Part shown: positions 21,427 through 31,530 of the stretch, piece by piece
Layout of the letters: the number at the start of each line of letters is the position of its first letter
Numbering within the stretch: position 1 is the stretch's first letter
From: Oreohelix idahoensis
Taxonomy: Eukaryota; Mollusca; Gastropoda; Stylommatophora; Oreohelicidae
Direction: 5' to 3'
NCBI GenBank assembly: GCA_024509875.1
Contig: JAMPIV010003419.1
Span: 1 to 64,000 of the forward strand
Length of the DNA: 64,000 bases
Made by a program: the position numbers and the translations under genes
Notes under the pieces: generated by a model
Databases searched by the model: none
Told to the model about the DNA's origin: nothing
What the model saw: only the letters and a program-made list of their open reading frames with translations

Positions 21427-22570
21427 TGTAACTGTCTTTTTTTCTTGTTGAGGTGATCACTGGCCCAAGACAGTATACATGTTGTTAGATGTGTAGTGCG
21501 AGCGTATGATGAATTGAGTGTGGGTGCGAATGAAGACGCGAATGTGTTTAGGCTCGTATAGATGTAGATCCTGCAACCCATACTCTCACATGCAGTAATC
21601 AAGGATGCTTTGACACTGCAGGCATGTTTCAAGACATTTATTGACGGGAACACACATAGTATCAACAGGAACAGTCAGTGTAACAAGGTCATGCTGACCT
21701 GACATCGATAGGTATACATTTGGCATTCAAAAAGGTAAACATCAGAATAGACGTGCATGGTCAATAGCAAAGTTCTTCAATAATGACAGTTCGTAGCGTC
21801 GCCCTTGGCGTCTCTGACTAAACGCGTCAGATGCCTTAGTTACCTTGACACATAGGTGCAACTTGGCACTCCCGCCAATTGCACATATCAGGCTGTAGTA
21901 TAATAGCCGAAAGCACAGGCCTCGTTCTGACGTCGGCCGTGTACTTCTGTTAAATAGGTTATCATCAACCCTGCAGTAATACTTATTGTAGATAGAAGTT
22001 CCGCCAATCTGCGGCTCCCACAATATATCTTCGTCACTGGATTTCTGGACAATATAAGACTAACAGTCTTGGATGGCTACCTCGAGCACAAATATATAAG
22101 TTCTGAAATGGCGGATCCGTGAACTGCTGTTCACCCTAGGTAATCCTTTACATGTTCTGCCACCGAAAAGCGTAATAATGCATAAAGGTCGGTATTACCT
22201 GGTAAATGAATCCTCAGAACTACACAAGGAATTCTGTCGTCATCCCGACGCACAGAGATTCACTGGGGAAAACTGCCATAGCAGTTACTTCGAAGATTCT
22301 CCCCGAAAAACAATGGACTCTTGGTCCCTTCAGAAAAACAGGACCTCCCGGCTTCCCGGAAGTATATCTCACTCCCGCTTAAAAAACCTTCCCATAGGCC
22401 TACGCCCGAACTGACAACCTCTGACCCTAAAGGTCAAACACAATGAATGAATAAACAAGGGAAGACAACCCCTAATCAACCTGACATCGCAGGTAAAGAC
22501 ACAATTATACTTATGATACAAACATAAGCAAATAACTTGACAGATGACTCCGTCGAAAATGACAGCAACA
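21427..22570 (-). repeat. 5' LTR of element B
   Basis: Apparently identical to 13397-14540. Followed on the right by ATTAT. It should hold the promoter for leftward transcription; no TATA box or start site was assigned. Confidence 0.95.
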
Positions 22571-22575
22571 ATTAT

Positions 22576-23766
22576 GAACGTGTGATATTAGTTAATCCCA
22601 TATAACTATGATATTCAATGTATGCCAGAGACAAGCACAGGTGACAATAGACAATGGATGGAACAAGACAATGGAATACAATGAAGTGATATGTTCAGTT
22701 ATACGACATAACATGAGAGATATAAAGGAACTAAGTAAGAACTAGACATAGTAATAATAGAAATGAAATGTTTAAATAACACTACAAAAATTTAACGATA
22801 CAAGTCGTCCTTAAACAAACACTGAGACAGAGAGATTTTAGAGCACAAACGAATAAAATTGAACAATACGGAAACTAGGTTATGCAAATAAAATGACGTA
22901 GGCACGTGACGTCACAACTAGCACAAAAAATAAAATGTTTGTATTGCGAACCGAAGCTTCAGTTAATTTATATCCTAACTCAATAAAAAATAATAAAATA
23001 GTTAGCTCTTCGGTCAGCAAATACAAGCATTAACCCTAGAAGTCGTTATAATTACTTGAATTTTTCCCAAAGGAAACAAACAAGTAATAATAAGCCCTAA
23101 CCATCCTTCCCACGAATTTATATAAAACACATAGATTTTATACACAAAATGATAATGAGTAGAACTGCACGTATAACAGGCAAGTGACAGTGGAGAAAAT
23201 TGAAGGCCAAAGCTAGCCAACTGGACAACAAACACTAGTCAAGAGCTCTAATTTAGACAAGAACTTATCTTATTATGATCCCGACATTGTGATTTGTGAA
23301 AACCACAACAAAATTGCCACACACAGCTGTTTTGACTCGTTCCCATAGATCAGCAGGCGTACGATTGATTGAAGATCATCCGTCCACATTTAGTATCGAA
23401 CGAATTTGTCGAAATACCTTTCCGTTTGATTTGGACGTACCGCAAAGGTATGTCTGTTCTTCACTGTTCTCTGGGTCGGTTCAGGATCAATAAATTGATT
23501 GAATAAGATAAAGTTGAATCAGCGTCGAAAGTGACCGTTAGCAGGAGACTTGATTCGACCTTGACCTTCGTAGTTTGTCTGTATACTCGAGTTGCCAGAT
23601 TTGACTTGCGACGTGAATAAAATTCTTCGAATTCTTCAATTTCCACTGAGACTTTGACCGTTACGAACTGAAATGTTCTTGTAGTTGTTTCAACCGAAAT
23701 GTTTCCCAACTTAAGCCTGGCACATGAACGTTAGTTCGTCGAATTGGGTAACGGAGAAGATGAAAT
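22576..23766 (-). other. Leader (5' UTR) of element A, detached from its gag by element B
   Basis: Non-coding. It continues at 13340-13391 on the other side of element B. The motif ACATTTC(G/A)GTT appears twice near the primer site on the minus strand (about 23640-23705), similar to the reiterated motif in the leader of B. Confidence 0.7.
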
Positions 23767-23784
23767 CTACACTTTCTGACACCA
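23767..23784 (-). other. Primer-binding site of element A (tRNA-Leu type)
   Basis: Minus strand reads TGGTGTCAGAAAGTGTAG two bases after the LTR. The first ten bases match the complement of the usual tRNA-Leu 3' end (TGACACCA); the assignment comes from general knowledge of primer sites. Confidence 0.7.
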
Positions 23785-23786
23785 GA

Positions 23787-24979
23787 TGTTACGGGCTGTT
23801 TCTTCTATCTCCAGATATTAGAAGCCCGTTGGACGTGAGTTACTGAGTTGCTCTCCAATAATTCTTTAGGTATTATATTCATCTCTACCATTTCGGCTTA
23901 CAGTTCAATTGCAGATTCCGAGCCGTTATTGTGTGATTCAACATTATTATTTAATTCAGTGTCGTTCATTACTTCGTATTAATTCTCCAGCAGTGTTGTA
24001 TTATTTTATGAGTAATCTTGTAAATATAAATGTGATAGTCTGTACTGACCTTGCAAGGGTTATCTCAACAGTCACAGCACATTAGTAAACTTGAATAATT
24101 CAGGCAATTAACAAGTTCCATTGACGACTGAATATTTTAATACATGTCCTTTTTCCAAATGAATACAGGAACGTTTTCACACAACTAATATTGGCATTAA
24201 AACATAGTTTTTAGGATCTACTCAATGTTCATCCTACAGACATTGCACGTCTGTGTTAACCGTTAATTCTATAGCGTCCTTGAGTTTGCAACCAACTCTT
24301 TCGAATCCGTTTAGTGGAATTATTATCATTAGGAAATGATATCCTTATTTCATATTCGTGTGTTCTGTCTATGTCCACTTATTCCATTACTTTGGCTTTC
24401 CTAGCCAGGCGTTAACTGCCATAAATATAATATCCTTGCGAAACGTATCTTACGTTATTCGCGATTATCCTTGAGACACTCTGGTCCTATACTTCTGACT
24501 TGATTAGCTTTTCCAGCATAATCTACACGGATTCTTACGCTATTTATAATTCACAGTGGATATCCCACTTTATACATATTCCTCATCAGTGGCTATGCCA
24601 CATATATTATACACATTCCATAAGTGGCTCCGCCACACTTTGAAACACTGCCGGAAGGCTCTATGGCCATACGTGGACTTACCTAGTCTATATACACATA
24701 TCCTTATATCGGCTTAAAAGCCAGAACACAAATGGTTCTACACTTGAGTAAGTGGCTACGCCACACATTTGAGACACTTTCCATAAGTGGCTATGCCACA
24801 CATTTGAAACGCGGCCATCAGGCCCGCAGGCCACACGTGGACTGCGGTTACTAGGCTTGACGCATCATACATTGATTTGCGCGATTTCTAGTATTAATTC
24901 AATTGAGGTGTCTCGAGGTGCAACCATGCGAATGTGGCCATCATTCACATGCTTGCAAACTCCGAAACAATCCTCAACA
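23787..24979 (-). repeat. 5' LTR of element A
   Basis: Starts TGTTACGGGC and ends CTCAACA on the plus strand, followed by TGGCT at 24980-24984. It carries the second hairpin array (24589-24601, 24624-24636, 24752-24764, 24787-24799). Confidence 0.93.
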
Positions 24980-25177
24980 TGGCTATCTTTAGTTTAACTT
25001 CATGTCATACACATGCCATCATCAACAATGACCATCACTCACTCTCTAATATCCATACATGCTGCCTATGAGGAACAGGTGAGTCACAGTTGTAAAACAT
25101 CCTGTGACAATATTACTAAGGAATGTTTTTTTCTTATCGTTTATGCAATTAATACCTGAAATATAGAATAAGTACTT

Positions 25178-25480
25178 GACCATGTCCGCCTGGTGGGAGA
25201 AAGTCACATCCTCAAAGTTATATTTTATGGACAACTGGCAGATGGCAAAAGAGCAGTCGGGCTACCGCAGCTGAGATTTACAGATGTGAACAAGAGAGAC
25301 ATGAAGGCACTGGACATAAATCCAGCAACATAGGAGGTCGAAGCTGCCGATCGTACCAATGGCGACGAGTCCTACGGCACCACCTAAGATTTGGCGAAAA
25401 GAAGCTATCACCACAAGCAGAAGAGAAAAGAACATGCCGAAAGGATCACCATGCCAAAAAAAAAGCAGCTAAAAGCTTTC
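25178..25480 (+). pseudogene. C-terminal relic of a non-LTR retrotransposon ORF2
   Basis: Translating the plus strand gives, with frame slips and stops, a block ending in GKRAVGLPQLRFTDVNKRDM followed by KALDINPAT, a stop, and then AADRT. Blocks of this shape (GxRxxGRPxLRxxDVCKRDxKALxI...AADR) are typical of the extreme C-terminus of LINE reverse transcriptase proteins in invertebrates. That is family knowledge recalled without a search. The rest of the LINE is absent: the sequence to the left is unrelated and then meets element A. The relic is short, interrupted and non-functional. Confidence 0.6.
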
Positions 25481-25610
25481 ACCATTGAGGGGTTTTCCTA
25501 CAGTCAGTTATGACTGAAGGAGGCTGCTCCTATTAAGAATAAGTACAAAAAGTGTATACATGATAAAATATATGACACAGATGTCTATAAAGTGGATATC
25601 TACATATGTT

Positions 25611-25885
25611 GGGAGCCGCGCTAGTGTAATGGCTACGGCGTTGTACTGGCGACCAGGTTTTCATGGTTCAAACCCGGGCGTCAGCGTTTGAAGGAATGTT
25701 TACGACCGGAAATTTGATGAAAAACCTGAACGGCTCCTGCACATAAATCCCGTGTGGATGGGAAGGAGCGAAGCTCCTGACCGGGTTGGAAGGAAAGTCC
25801 ACTAACCCCCCAGCCTCGCAATAACATGTCATTGGGCCAAAAGAGCTGGAAAGCTCGAGTGCTGCTGGTTAGAGAAAGAAAAATT
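25611..25885 (+). mobile_element. tRNA-derived SINE
   Basis: The 5' part resembles a tRNA gene. A-box-like TAGTGTAATGGCT is at 25622-25634 and B box GGTTCAAACCC at 25665-25675, about 31 bp apart, as in RNA polymerase III internal promoters. It continues into a non-tRNA body with GGGAAGGAGCGAAGCTCCTG and ends near GGTTAGAGAAAGAAA. No second copy is in the window, and direct repeats at the ends were not identified. Confidence 0.65.
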
Positions 25886-27375
25886 TACATATGTTACGAA
25901 GTATTTACGTACGCAAAAACTGAAATTAATTTAAAGATATTTATCACGCGAAAATGCACCAGCGTGTGCGAGTATTATGTTGTTATGTGGTGACGCGTAT
26001 TGTATACACTTGAGAGGGGACGAGTTTTGTTTATGACGTGTAACCCTGCGGGCCTCAACAGTGTTTAAAGCTTGAGAAAAGTGGAGATAATGTTGCCGTT
26101 GGAGTGGTAAAGATAAAAAAGATCGGCTTGATTTATTTTTAGGAGATTTGAGTTTCATTAACCGACTTTGAATTTATAGTCAAAGGGAAATAATCAATAA
26201 AACAAAAAGAAGCAGGCAAGAGTAGTGTTGACGTCCCTTGACTATAGTGTTTTTGTTTGGCTGACCTTGGGTGTGAATTCTAATGTTAAGTTTTTCTGTT
26301 TGGTTTTGTTTGTGTGAACTGGCTACGTGACAGTAAAGTCACAGGATTGGTGTGAACGGGTGAGCTGGTTGTCAGAAAAGTTGTTCTAGTATGTTCGGAA
26401 ATAGTTATTGTTGTAAATCGTAGTTTTAGATTAAGTTAGTTGGATCCCAGATGCAATAGCATTTAGAAGCAAGCTTGTTTAGAGTGTAAAAGTGTTAGGA
26501 GTGGTTGTTCCATTGAGAGTTTTCATCGAGTGATAAAGCCAAGAAATATTTTGGTTTTCTCTGCTGTAGCAGAAAAGGTATACTTAGCACTCAGACGCTC
26601 AATCGCTTTGTACACCGCAATTATATACGACAGTTCGTTATTATATTCTGTGGACAAGATGCCAGTGTTCCCAGTCAGAGAAAATGTGTGTATTTCGATA
26701 ACCCAGGTACGTTGATTATTTGAAGTCTCATAACAGATAGTAAAATGCAGTAGACAAATTGACAGGCTAGCGAGCCGAAGATATACTTGGTAAAGTTACA
26801 TCCCTGGTGGTCAGGCCAGTTCCCCTAAGATACGCCAAGATAGAAACAGAAGAAACATGTCAGGACGTAAGAGAAACAAATGATTCCGTATGAAGAATTA
26901 GATGACAAGCCGATAGGATAGTCTGGCGCTCTCACTTCCAAACCTCTACACCTCATGGTAGAAGGGGAACGACTAAGTAAGCAAGTAAGTAAGTAAAATA
27001 TTGACAACAGTGGTCCTCAAGCTGTGACCACCATAACCACAAGAAACAATATGAAAATTGAAGTAAGCGAGAGAAAGAGAAAGTGACTCTGACAATTTTA
27101 CCTAATGAATTTTGCTGTACGAGTCTGCCATCCTCAAGAGGAACGTTGAGCATATCATTTTTTTTCAACCTGTGCTAATTCATGTAAATAAAGATCAACG
27201 TAAATATTTTACTGCTGTCAGAGTGAAGTCATTCGTCAACTGTCGTCAAGGAAACGTCATCGCTGAAAGAAAGATGTTTTTCTAAAGTCTCAATTAAGCT
27301 GCCTACTGTTTAGGGTAGAGCTATGAAACCTATTCAATCACACATTTGAAAAGTTGTGAATAATGGACAGCCATC
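25886..27375. other. Unassigned; possible short first coding exon at 26659-26706
   Basis: No long frame. One 16-codon frame starts at ATG 26659 and runs exactly to CAG|GTACGT at 26706/26707, a strong splice-donor consensus. It is far too little to claim a gene. A TAAG-type short repeat (AAGTAAGTAAGTAA) lies near 26970-26998. Confidence 0.2.
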
Positions 27376-29030
27376 TGATAACGCTCGTTTTTCCTTTCTA
27401 TCATCGTAACTGTGTATACATCAGAGCAGCCATCACATTGATAAACGCCTTTTCTTTCTTGTAGTAATAATAAAGGCTGTTATTTTGGATGCTGTATACT
27501 GTGTTTTGTCAGAGTACGTTGTAAAGATGTACTGGGACTGAAAAGTCAACTCAAACAACCGAGCTCAGTGTCAGGTATACATGTCACCTTGTCCTGGGAC
27601 ACAATGAGACCCTGACAAGAATACAGTGTTGACAATGAGTGTTGTAATGAATGTCAATACGCGAATGTGTAGACTGTTCTGTGGAGTTGACTGAAGGTTC
27701 AAACACTCATTCATACGTATCTAGAAGTTACTGATGCAGACTACTGTAGACATTTCAATGGTTTAATTTGACGCACACACTTGACAGGACGGGTACAGTT
27801 ATAGGAACATAAGTCGACATAAACATCATAGTGTTGATCAATGGACTACCGTCATAAATTAGCATTCATGTAGAATAATCCTGCAATGGAACATCTGTAA
27901 ACACCAAGATTTCCATTGTTTATAAATACAGTCAGTACACCTTACTGACTGAGCATGTCAATTAAGCAATACTGTTCAAACTTGACTCCTAAACAGGACC
28001 TCTTTCTAGCGAAGGTTCCTTTAGGTAAATTACAGCAAATCTCTGTGAAGATAATATTAACCCACTGGTATAGGGTTTTCTTTATAATAGTGATCTCTCA
28101 ATCATCACCTGATAATAAGGAAGCATTCCCGTTCTCTGCTTGATGATTTACAATAAGTAGAATTCCAAGATAAATCGGATTCCACAATGGCTGCTGGTTC
28201 CCGGTTGAGCATCACTCACTATACGGATGTATAGCCAAATCTTCAATCGAAGCTTTGTTCCTCAACAATACATGATTCTACAAGGATCAGCATATTCTGT
28301 CCTCATAGTTGCTGCATATAAACATATTTAGTGCTGCTAGATAACATGTCGTCCCGACATATTCATAGGTAAATTCATGTAAACGTCTGCCCATCTTAAG
28401 CCTAGGAATGAACGAAGTCAGCAAAAGTACGTTTACCTTGACATAAGAAATACACTAGCAAGCACAAACGCTCTCCCGGCGTTATAGAATCACAACTGGG
28501 GAACTCATAGACTAAACAATCCTGGAAGAAACTATCTTCGTCCCCATAATGAATTGAAGAGATCACAAACTCTTGGGCATCTCTACGACATGACTTCCCG
28601 CCATAGGCTTTTACAACCGAAGGACACTCTAACCTCTCTTCATCCGCCGAAAACACCTGACACCCTAAAGTACAGTACAAGAAAAAATAGTTCCACTTAA
28701 ACATACTAAGATATCAAGATATAAGACATACTCGTCCTACATAGACAAGAACTACCCATAGATTCGGGCCATAGACATTCTGAAGCAAGAACAATCTATT
28801 CCTAACCAAACACAGAATAGATTCAAGTAAGTCTAAATCCCTCCGCTGAGTTCGATTCTTAGAACGATACAAAGAGCGATAACTCACAGAATGAATACTT
28901 ATTGCCTAATCTGAGTTCCGTCCCTCAAGACCAAAACATGCATTCAAAGATGAATATGTCTTTATCAGACAATTAAAACATTTTACATTTGTATGCGTAA
29001 TCCGTGCCACCAAAAAATATGTGGGCAACA
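27376..29030 (-). repeat. 3' LTR of element C
   Basis: Starts TGATAACGCT. Its inner end is placed at GGGCAACA by comparison with the LTR/polypurine junction of B. The last 13 bases or so are not matched by the other LTR, so this end is less certain than the left one. Confidence 0.85.
28402..28704 (-). CDS. Cys-rich 100-residue frame inside LTR C; possible captured exon
   Basis: The frame begins MFKWNYFFLYCTLGCQVFSA, which reads as a signal peptide, followed by a compact domain with regularly spaced cysteines (LECPS, KSCRR, QDCLVYEF, PSCDS, RLCLLVYFLCQ). The product would be a small secreted or extracellular domain. Alternatively, the hydrophobic start is a polypyrimidine tract. On the minus strand a TTTTTTCTTG tract leads to TTTAG|GGTGTC (acceptor) and the domain ends at TGTCAAG|GTAAAC (donor). 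This delimits a 228-bp exon (28437-28664) that starts and ends in phase 1, as shuffled extracellular-domain exons usually do. It lies in the sense strand of the element. The other LTR keeps the frame (36595-36897) with one Thr-to-Met change. I do not recognise the domain. Confidence 0.45.
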   Translation of the reverse strand: MFKWNYFFLYCTLGCQVFSADEERLECPSVVKAYGGKSCRRDAQEFVISSIHYGDEDSFFQDCLVYEFPSCDSITPGERLCLLVYFLCQGKRTFADFVHS

Positions 29031-29050
29031 GATTACCACCCCCCCCCCCC
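29031..29050 (-). other. Polypurine tract of element C, with G12
   Basis: The minus strand reads G12 then TGGTAATC into the LTR. B has G6 then TGGTAGTAA in the same position. The run length is assembly-sensitive. Confidence 0.75.
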
Positions 29051-29453
29051 ATGAAAAAAAATGAAAATCATTTTGTTTTTCATCTGAGAGCAACATACAA
29101 TAGGCTCCCAACGCATAAATACTGCGCAGATGAGAAATATCTGGAATTATTTAAGCCAGATTAATGCAAAATCTCAATCTCTCAGAGAAAGCATTTCTCT
29201 TAAGCATAAGTGTTTCCAGGGAGGTGTCACCAACGCATACTACTATAATTGCAATGCTACAATGCATATAACAATTTAAGTTTAAGCATTCCAAGTACAT
29301 GATTGACAAAAAGAAAAAAAACGTCAACGAGTACCGGTGAATATATATCAATGAACGTAGTGTCATTACGAATTACAATGTGTATCTATCTTGATATAGA
29401 AAAGAAAAATCTGTTGTCGAGTTGGAAGTGTTAAGAAGTCCAAGACTCAACAG

Positions 29454-29735
29454 TTAAGTGGAATCATGTGGGCATCTAGACAGAATGTCTGCCATCACAT
29501 TATCTGATCCACGGATAGCTCGTACCGAAAAATGAAAAGGTTGAAGAGCAATTGCATATCGAGTAGACCTCGAACTCTTCAAATTTTTACTCTGAATAGC
29601 TGTAAGAGCTTTCTGATCGGTTTCTACTATAAAATGTGCACCTAGAAGGAATCTTTGTAATTTGAGAATTGACCATACCATAGCCAACAGTTCACGGTCT
29701 AAAACCGAATAATTCCTTTCTGCAGCATTAAGCTT
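29454..29735 (-). pseudogene. Element C RNase H, C-terminal part
   Basis: From AMVWSILKLQRF through VETDQKALTAIQSKN to GSDNVMADILSR and a stop at 29454-29456. It supplies the third and fourth acidic residues of RNase H. It is separated from the RT frame by a small tandem duplication near 29734-29741 (CTTTCTTTCT on the plus strand, where B has the shorter form), which changes the frame. Without that insertion the domain would be complete. Confidence 0.85.
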
Positions 29736-30939
29736 TCTTTCTGGAAATATACATTACAGGATGCAGAGTTCCAGAGTACTCTTGCATTAGTGCCGCTCCA
29801 ATCCCAGTGGATGAAGCGTCACTACGAAGAACAAATGTCTTATCTTTAGTAGGTAACACTAAAATAGGTGCAGTAGAAAACATAGTTTTGATCTTATCCA
29901 AAGAGGATTGACATTCTTGAGTCCAATGGACTATATTAGGAGACCCTTTCTTTAGCAAGGTAGAAAGAGGTGCCATGATTGAGGACAGATTCGGAATGAA
30001 TCGTCCATAGAATTGTATAAGACCTAAGAGACTTCGCACTTGCTTTTTAGTCTTAGGAATAGAAATGTTAAGTATTTTACTTGTATTATGGTCCTCTGTC
30101 TTTAGGAAACCATGACCCACTCGATGGCCTAAGAAAGAAATTTCGCTAAAACCAATGCAGGCTTTAGAGGGTTTCGCTGTCAGGTTATACTCGCGTAGAG
30201 TAGATAGTAATTCAACTAACCCTGAATAGTGATCTTCCCAAGTATCGCTGAAAAGACAGATGTCGTCTAGGTACGCAATGACATCTGACCGATAGGATAG
30301 AATTCTACGCATCATGCGTACGAATGTAGCTGGTGCGTTCATAAGGCCGAAAGGCATGAAATTCCATTGAAAAAGGCCTCTAGGTGTAGAAAAAGCAGTA
30401 AAAGGTTTGGCGCGTTCAGATAGAGGAACTTGCCAATATCCTTTAGACAAATCTAGTTTAGTGAAAAAATGCGATTTAGAAAGCTTAGTAAGTAGCTCTT
30501 CTAGTAAAGGCATAGGTTCAGCATCAAACTTCGTGACTTGATTCAATTTGCGATAGTCAACGCAAAGACGTATGTTATTGTCTTTTTTACGGACAATAAC
30601 CATCGGCGAAGAATACGCAGAAGTGGATGGTTCAATTATTTTTAAATCTATCATCTCATCCAACTCCTTCTCAACCTGTGCTTGAAAATGTATAGGAATA
30701 GGATAAGGTCTGACTCTAATAGGATTATGGTCAGTTAGAATAATGTCATGTTCAATGACATGAGTTTGTCCAGGAATGTCAGTAAGGACATCCTGAAATG
30801 TTTGTAACATAGCCGAAACTTGTCGCTGTTCTCCTAGAGATAAATCCGGAGAAACAGTAACGTTTTTCCATGATTCACTAGAATGAAGTGGAATCATCGG
30901 AAGCGGAAGATTAACATCCGAAAAAACTTGTTTCCTCAT
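29728..30939 (-). CDS. Element C reverse transcriptase and N-terminal RNase H
   Basis: A 403-codon frame. It contains the RT palm with VRPYPIPIHF, VIVRKKDNNIRLCVDYRKLN, LDLSKGYWQVPL, FGLMNAPATFVRMM and the catalytic YLDDICLF. FLGHRVGHG, the connection region KKQVRSLLGLIQFYGRFIP and the start of RNase H (LRSDASSTGIG) follow. It would copy the element RNA into DNA inside the particle. It starts where an A6 run (30921-30926 on the plus strand) shifts the frame out of the integrase C-terminal frame. It ends at the duplication near 29735. Residue by residue it is very close to B over the same region. Confidence 0.93.
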   Translation of the reverse strand: MRKQVFSDVNLPLPMIPLHSSESWKNVTVSPDLSLGEQRQVSAMLQTFQDVLTDIPGQTHVIEHDIILTDHNPIRVRPYPIPIHFQAQVEKELDEMIDLKIIEPSTSAYSSPMVIVRKKDNNIRLCVDYRKLNQVTKFDAEPMPLLEELLTKLSKSHFFTKLDLSKGYWQVPLSERAKPFTAFSTPRGLFQWNFMPFGLMNAPATFVRMMRRILSYRSDVIAYLDDICLFSDTWEDHYSGLVELLSTLREYNLTAKPSKACIGFSEISFLGHRVGHGFLKTEDHNTSKILNISIPKTKKQVRSLLGLIQFYGRFIPNLSSIMAPLSTLLKKGSPNIVHWTQECQSSLDKIKTMFSTAPILVLPTKDKTFVLRSDASSTGIGAALMQEYSGTLHPVMYISRKKA

Positions 30940-31530
30940 CCTGTATTACAGACAGTGATGAGTAATGACCATGTTGGACTGGTGAATCGTCCGTTGCCTG
31001 GAAAATAGGCTGTAAATAATCCGGACGTTCATGGAATTCCGTAAGCATATTGATGTGGAAGGTTTTACGCTTCCCATCAATATCGACAATGTAGTCAACA
31101 TCGGAAATTTTCGAGATTATATCGTACGGACCTTTCCAAGAAATAAGAAGTCTGTTTTCCCTACAAGGTAGCAAAACAAATGCTTTGTCACCAGGACAAA
31201 GTTGTCGTAAGGTTCTTTTCTTATTGGCAAATTGTCTTGCTTTCTCCTTAGCAAACTCAGAAGAAGAAGTTGCCAATTTGCATGCTTCGATAATCTTTTG
31301 TCTCAGCGCGATGACATATTCGTAAGAAGATTTCGTGTCATCGGTAATATTATCAGCGGTTATGAGATCATGAAGCAAAGACATAGGGCCGCGCGGTCGC
31401 GCGCCAAAGACAAGTTCAAAGGGAGAAAATCCTGTATGTTCATTGGGGACCTCTCTGTAAGCGAAGAGGGCCGCGGGTAAAACCCTATCCCAATCTTGAG
31501 GATGATCCTCAGTTATCTTCCCTAATAAAG
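30911..31530 (-). pseudogene. Element C integrase C-terminal region and GPY/F module
   Basis: The end of the integrase core (VLFAYREVP-like region around 31450) and the GPY/F module: KARQFANKKRTLRQL, LISWKGPYDIISKISDVDYI, KTFHINML. The linker DSPVQHGHYSSLSVIQDEET follows. The frame is open from about 31530 to 30911 but differs from both neighbours. The upstream break is near 31523-31533 (an extra base in CTTTAT in sense) and the downstream break is the A6 run at 30921-30926. GPY/F modules contribute to target DNA interaction in gypsy integrases. Confidence 0.85.

Larger units (their letters stand above)
13397..22570 (-). mobile_element. Element B: Gmr1-like Ty3/gypsy retrotransposon nested in A
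   Basis: 9,174 bp. LTRs of 1,144 bp each lie at 13397-14540 and 21427-22570, and I found no difference between them by eye. The target duplication ATTAT is at 13392-13396 and 22571-22575. It is inserted 52 bp upstream of the gag start of A, in the same orientation. Order on the minus strand: LTR, primer site, about 1.5-kb leader, gag-protease-integrase-RT in one frame, RNase H, polypurine tract, LTR. Identical LTRs imply a very recent insertion. The only defects seen are two frame breaks, both at homopolymers. Confidence 0.95.
7127..24979 (-). mobile_element. Element A: Gmr1-like Ty3/gypsy LTR retrotransposon, split by element B
   Basis: Two about 1.19-kb direct repeats (7127-8316 and 23787-24979) with TG...CA ends bound the element. 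The 5-bp target duplication TGGCT is present at 7122-7126 and 24980-24984. Transcription runs leftwards: 5' LTR on the right, primer site at 23767-23784, leader, gag, protease, integrase, reverse transcriptase, RNase H, polypurine tract, 3' LTR on the left. Removing nested element B with one copy of its ATTAT duplication leaves about 8.7 kb. By eye the LTRs differ at about 16 sites plus a 3-nt indel, making A older than B. Its polyprotein has two internal stops and two frame changes, so this copy is probably inactive. Confidence 0.9.
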
